The translations under genes and the position numbers were made by a program. From contig OZ037765.1 of the NCBI GenBank assembly GCA_964035545.1, positions 15,122,698 to 15,186,697 on the forward strand: a stretch of DNA of 64,000 bases. The letters are read 5' to 3'. The notes under the pieces are model-generated. The model was given only the letters and a program-made list of their open reading frames with translations, did not search any database and had not been told where the DNA came from. Shown piece by piece: positions 59,643-64,000 of this stretch (the first letter of the stretch is position 1; each line of letters begins with the position of its first letter). This stretch comes from Bugula neritina. Lineage: Eukaryota > Bryozoa > Gymnolaemata > Cheilostomatida > Bugulidae.

Positions 59643-61551
59643 TAACATTATGAATTACACTGCAACACATTGAAAAATACTGCAACATACCGAAATATAT
59701 GGCAAACTACTGAAATATACTTTAACACATTGAAAAAACTGCATCATACTGAAATATACTGTAAAACACTGAAATATACTGCAAAACACTGAAATACACT
59801 GTAACATACTGAAATACACTGTAACATACTGAAATATACTGCAACACACTGCAACATACTGAAATGCGCTGTAACATACTGAAATACACTGCAACATACT
59901 ACAACATATTGAAATACACTGCAACACATTGAAACATACTGCAACACACTGAAACATCTGGCAACATATTGAAATATACTGCAACACATTGAAATATACC
60001 GCAACATACTGAAATATGCTGTAGCACACTGAAATACACCGCAACTCACTATAATATAGTGTAATATACAGAAATGTACTGTAACATACTGAAATATACT
60101 GTAACATACTGAAATATACTGCAACATACTGAAGTACACTGTAACATATTGAAATACATTACAACACATTGAAATATACTGCAACACACTGAAATATGCT
60201 GTAGCACACAGAAATACACTGCAACTCACTATAATATAGTGTAATATACAGAAATGTACTGTAACATACTGAGATACACTGCAACATACTGCAACATACT
60301 GCAACATACTGAAATACACTGTAACATATTGAAATAGACTGCAAAACCTTGAAATATACTGCAACACACTGAAGGATATGGCAACATACTGAAATATACT
60401 GCGACACATTGAAATATACTGCAACATACTGAAATATGCTGTAGCATACTGAAATAGACTGTAACACACTGTAATATACTGCAACATACTGCAACATACT
60501 GACATACACTCGAACATACTGAAATACACTGCAACCTACTGAAGAATGCTGTAGCACACTGAAATATACTGCAGCATAGTGAAATATGCTGTAGCATAAT
60601 GAAATATGCTGTAGCACACTGAAATATACTGCAACATACTGAAATATAATGCAAGTTACTACAACATACTGAAATACACTGTGACATACTGAAATACACT
60701 GCAACATACTGCAAGATACTGCAACATACTGAAATACACTGTAACATATTGAAATACACTGCAAAACCTTGAAATTTACTGCAACACACTGAAGGATACG
60801 GCAACATACTGAAATATACTGCGACACATTTAAATATACTGCAACATACTGGAATATGCTGTAGCATACTGAAATATACTGTAACACACTGTAATATACT
60901 GCAACATACTGAAATATAATGCAAGTTACTACAACATACTGAAATACACTGTGACATACTGCAACATACTGCAACATACTGCAACATACTGCAACATACT
61001 GATATACACTGTAACATATTGAAATACACTGCAACACATTGAAATATACTGCAACACACTGAAACATACGGCAACATACTGAAATATACTGCAACACATT
61101 GAAATATACTGCAACATACTGAAATATGCTGTAGTATACTGAAACACACTGCAACACAGTGAAGTATACTGTAAAATACAGAAATACACTGTAACATACT
61201 GAAACATATGTCAACTTACTGAAATGTACTGCAACATGCTGAAATATATTGCAACATACTGAAATACACTGTAACAAACCCAATTACACTGCAACAAACT
61301 GCAACATACTGAAATACGCTGTAACATATTGAAATACGCTCCAACACATTGAACGAAACTGCAACATACCTAAATATACGACAATATACTGAAAGATACT
61401 GTACCACATTGAAAAACATTGCAACATACTGAAACATGCTGTAGCACATTAAAATACACTGTAAGATACTGAAATACACTGCAACATGCTGAAATACACT
61501 GTAACCTACTGAAATACACTGCAACATACTACAACATACTGAAATACACTG
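59643..61551. repeat. Class B module, 1909 bp, deletion derivative
   Basis: It has a one-base shorter A-tract near 59733 (A6) and a different deletion from 54304: near 60900-60970 a run of TGCAACATAC decamers (four copies) joins sequence that is about 0.5 kb apart in the 38543 copy. Confidence 0.8.
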
Positions 61552-62522
61552 TAACATTAAGAATTACACTGCAACACATTGAAAAATACTGCAACATACC
61601 GAAATATATGGCAAACTACTGAAATATACTTTAACAGATTGAAAAAAAACTGCATCATACTGAAATATACTGTAACACACTGAAATATACTGCAAAACAC
61701 TGAAATACACTGTAACATACTGAAATACACTGTAACATACTGAAGTATACTGCAACACGCTGCAACATACTGAAATGCGCTGTAACATACTGAAATACAC
61801 TGCAACATACTACAACATATTGAAATACACTGCAACACATTGAAATATACTGCAACACACTGAAACATATGGCAACATATTGAAATATACTGCAACACAT
61901 TGAAATATACCGCAACATACTGAAATATGCTGTAGCACACTGAAATACACTGCAACTCACTATAATAAAGTGTAATATACAGAAATGTACTGTAACATAC
62001 TGAAATACACTGTAACATACAGAAATATACTGCAGCATACTGAAGTACACTGCAACATACTGCAACATACTGAAATACACTGTAACATATTGAAATACAC
62101 TGCAAAACCTTGAAATATACTGCAACACACTGAATGATACGGCAACATACTGAAATATACTGCGACACATTGAAATATACTGCAACATACTGAAATATGC
62201 TGCAGCATACTGAAATATAGTGAAACACACTGTAATATACTGCAACATACTGCAACATACTGACATACACTGGAACATACTGAAATACACTGCAACATAC
62301 TACAACATACTGAAATACACTGTAACCTACTGAAATATGCCGTAGCACACTGAATTATACTGCAACATACTGAAATATCATGCAAGTTACTACAACATAC
62401 TGAAATACACTGTGACATACTGAGATACACTGCAACATACTGCAACATACTGTAACATACCGAAATACACTGTAACCTAATGAAATACACTGCAACATAC
62501 TACAACATACTGAAATACACTG
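61552..62522. repeat. Class A module, 971 bp (A1, diverged)
   Basis: A1 subtype with more private changes than other A copies: AAACATATGG instead of AAACATACGG near 61861, the mutated palindrome CACTATAATAAAGTG near 61968, and ACAGAAATATACTGCAGC near 62019 in place of ACACAAATATAATGC. Confidence 0.85.
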
Positions 62523-64000
62523 TAACATTTTGAATTACACTGCAACACATTGAAAAATACTGCAACATACCGAAGTATATGGCAAACTACTGAAATATAC
62601 TTTAACACATTGAAAAAAACTGCATCATACTGAAATATACTGTAACACACTGAAATATACTGCAAAACACTGAAATACACTGTAACATACTGAAATACAC
62701 TGTAACATACTGAAATATACTGCAACACACTGCAACATACTGAAATGCGCTCTAACATACTGAAATACACTGCAACATACTGCAACATACTGAAATACAC
62801 TGCAACACATTGAAACATATTGCAGCATACTGAAATATACTGCAACATTGAAATATACCGCAACATACTGAAATATGCTGTAGCACACTGAAATACACCG
62901 CAACTCACTATAATATAGTGTAATATACAGAAATGTACTGTAACATACTGAAATATACTGTAACATACTGAAATATACTGCAACATACTGAAGTACACTG
63001 CAACATACTGCAACATACTGAAATACACTGTAACATATTGAAATACATTACAACACATTGAAATATACTGCAACACACTGAAATATGCTGTAGCACACAG
63101 AAATACACTGCAACTCACTATAATATAGTGTAATATACAGAAATGTACTGTAACATACTGAGATACACTGCAACATACTGCAACATACTGAAATACACTG
63201 TAACATATTGAAATAGACTGCAAAACCTTGATATATACTGCAACACACTGAAGGATACGGCAACATACTGAAATATACTGCGACACATTGAAATATACTG
63301 CAACATACTGAAATATGCTGTAGCATACTGAAATATACTGTAACACACTGTAATATACTGCAACATACTGCAACATACTGACATACACTGGAACATACTG
63401 AAATACACTGCAACATACTACAACATACTGAAATACACTGTAACCTACTGAAACATGCTGTAGCACACTGAAATATACTGCAGCATACTGAAATATAATG
63501 CAAGTTACTACAACATACTGAAATACACTGTGACATACTGAGATACACTGCAACACCTTGAAATATACTGCAACACACTTAAAGATACGGCAACATACTG
63601 AAATATACTGCGACACATTGAAATATACTGCAGCATACTGAAATATGCTGTAGCATACTGAAATATGCTGTAGCACACTGAAATATACTGCAACATACTG
63701 AAATATAATGCAAGTTAGTACAACATACTGAAATACACTGTGACATACTGAAATACACTGCAACATACTGCAAGATACTGCAACATACTGAAATACACTG
63801 TAACATATTGAAATACACTGCAAAACCTTGAAATATACTGCAACACACTGAAGGATACGGCAACATACTGAAATATATTGCGACACATTTAAATATACTG
63901 CAACATACAGAAATATGCTGTAGCATACTGAAATATACTGTAACACACTGTAATATACTGCAACATACTGCAACATACTGACATATACTGGAACATACTG
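62523..64000. repeat. Class C module, partial (1478 bp, copy 5)
   Basis: It has the TTTTGAATTAC start and 2-bp deletion (GCAACATTGAAATATACC near 62842). It is cut by the window end, offset 5248 bp from 57275. Confidence 0.85.

Larger units (their letters stand above)
10333..64000. repeat. Satellite array, right segment (10/20-bp unit)
   Basis: The same 20-bp satellite resumes directly after the transposon and runs off the window end. Register slips are few and identifiable: a missing A in the landmark region near 10401 (GAAAATAC), a 135-bp deletion at 26396, a 2-bp deletion in every class C module, and A-tract changes of one base in class A copies and at 59731. No gene, RNA or regulatory element is recognisable in these 53.7 kb. 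Confidence 0.97.

Noticed and set aside
1-64000. Many shorter minus-strand frames (60-540 codons) as a gene family
   Set aside because: They are overlapping phases of the same 20-residue cycle, ending wherever a substitution happens to create a stop.
1-64000. CRISPR array
   Set aside because: Repeats are 10-20 bp, directly adjacent and mutually similar; there are no unique spacers, leader or cas genes.
1-64000. Telomeric repeat or known centromere box
   Set aside because: No TTAGGG-like short telomere motif and no match to the CENP-B box. Centromeric or subtelomeric location remains possible but cannot be read from the sequence.
24411-64000. Assembly artefact as the full explanation for the near-identical super-units
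   Set aside because: Not excluded, but copies carry private substitutions and different deletions (for example 54304 versus 59643, 43785 versus 33005), which a simple false duplication would not produce. Raw long reads would be decisive.

Overview
The window is essentially one satellite DNA array. About 63.2 of 64.0 kb is built from a 20-bp unit, consensus TGAAATAYACTGYAACATAC, itself two related 10-bp halves (TGAAATAYAC and TGYAACATAC). The array runs off both ends of the window. Nothing in it resembles a conventional gene, tRNA, rRNA or CRISPR array. Long satellite with multi-level higher-order repeats plus a short inverted-repeat transposon points to a eukaryotic nuclear chromosome, perhaps a pericentromeric, subtelomeric or heterochromatic block. 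The species cannot be identified from the sequence.

Layout: 1-9576 is satellite; 9577-10332 is a 756-bp unrelated insertion with 23-bp terminal inverted repeats and a 2-bp target duplication (a small non-autonomous DNA transposon); 10333-64000 is satellite again. A recurrent landmark (TAACATT followed by ATGAATTACAC and close variants) cuts the array into 39 modules. Three classes can be told apart by diagnostic substitutions. Class A is about 970 bp and carries AAACATACGG. Class B is 0.84-2.45 kb and usually carries AAACATCTGG. Class C is 2368 bp and carries a TTTTGAATTAC start and a 2-bp deletion. From 24.4 kb on the order is B-A-C-B-A-B-A-C-B-A/B hybrid-A-B-A/B hybrid-A-B-A-C-B-A-C-B-A-C. 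This gives super-repeats of about 8.7, 5.0 and 5.25-5.34 kb. Upstream there are 2.53-kb (13.7-22.2 kb) and 3.5-/2.43-kb (1-6.3 kb) tandem duplications.

The minus strand is open in all three frames over long stretches because the 20-bp unit has no stop codon on that strand. Twenty is not a multiple of three, so every frame gives the same 20-residue repeat in a different phase. These frames are best read as a composition by-product, not as genes. The most interesting properties are the strict 10-bp register kept over kilobases (module lengths are multiples of 10 apart from a handful of identifiable slips), the nested duplication history, a conserved 15-bp palindrome in most modules, and the transposon insertion with a reconstructible empty site.
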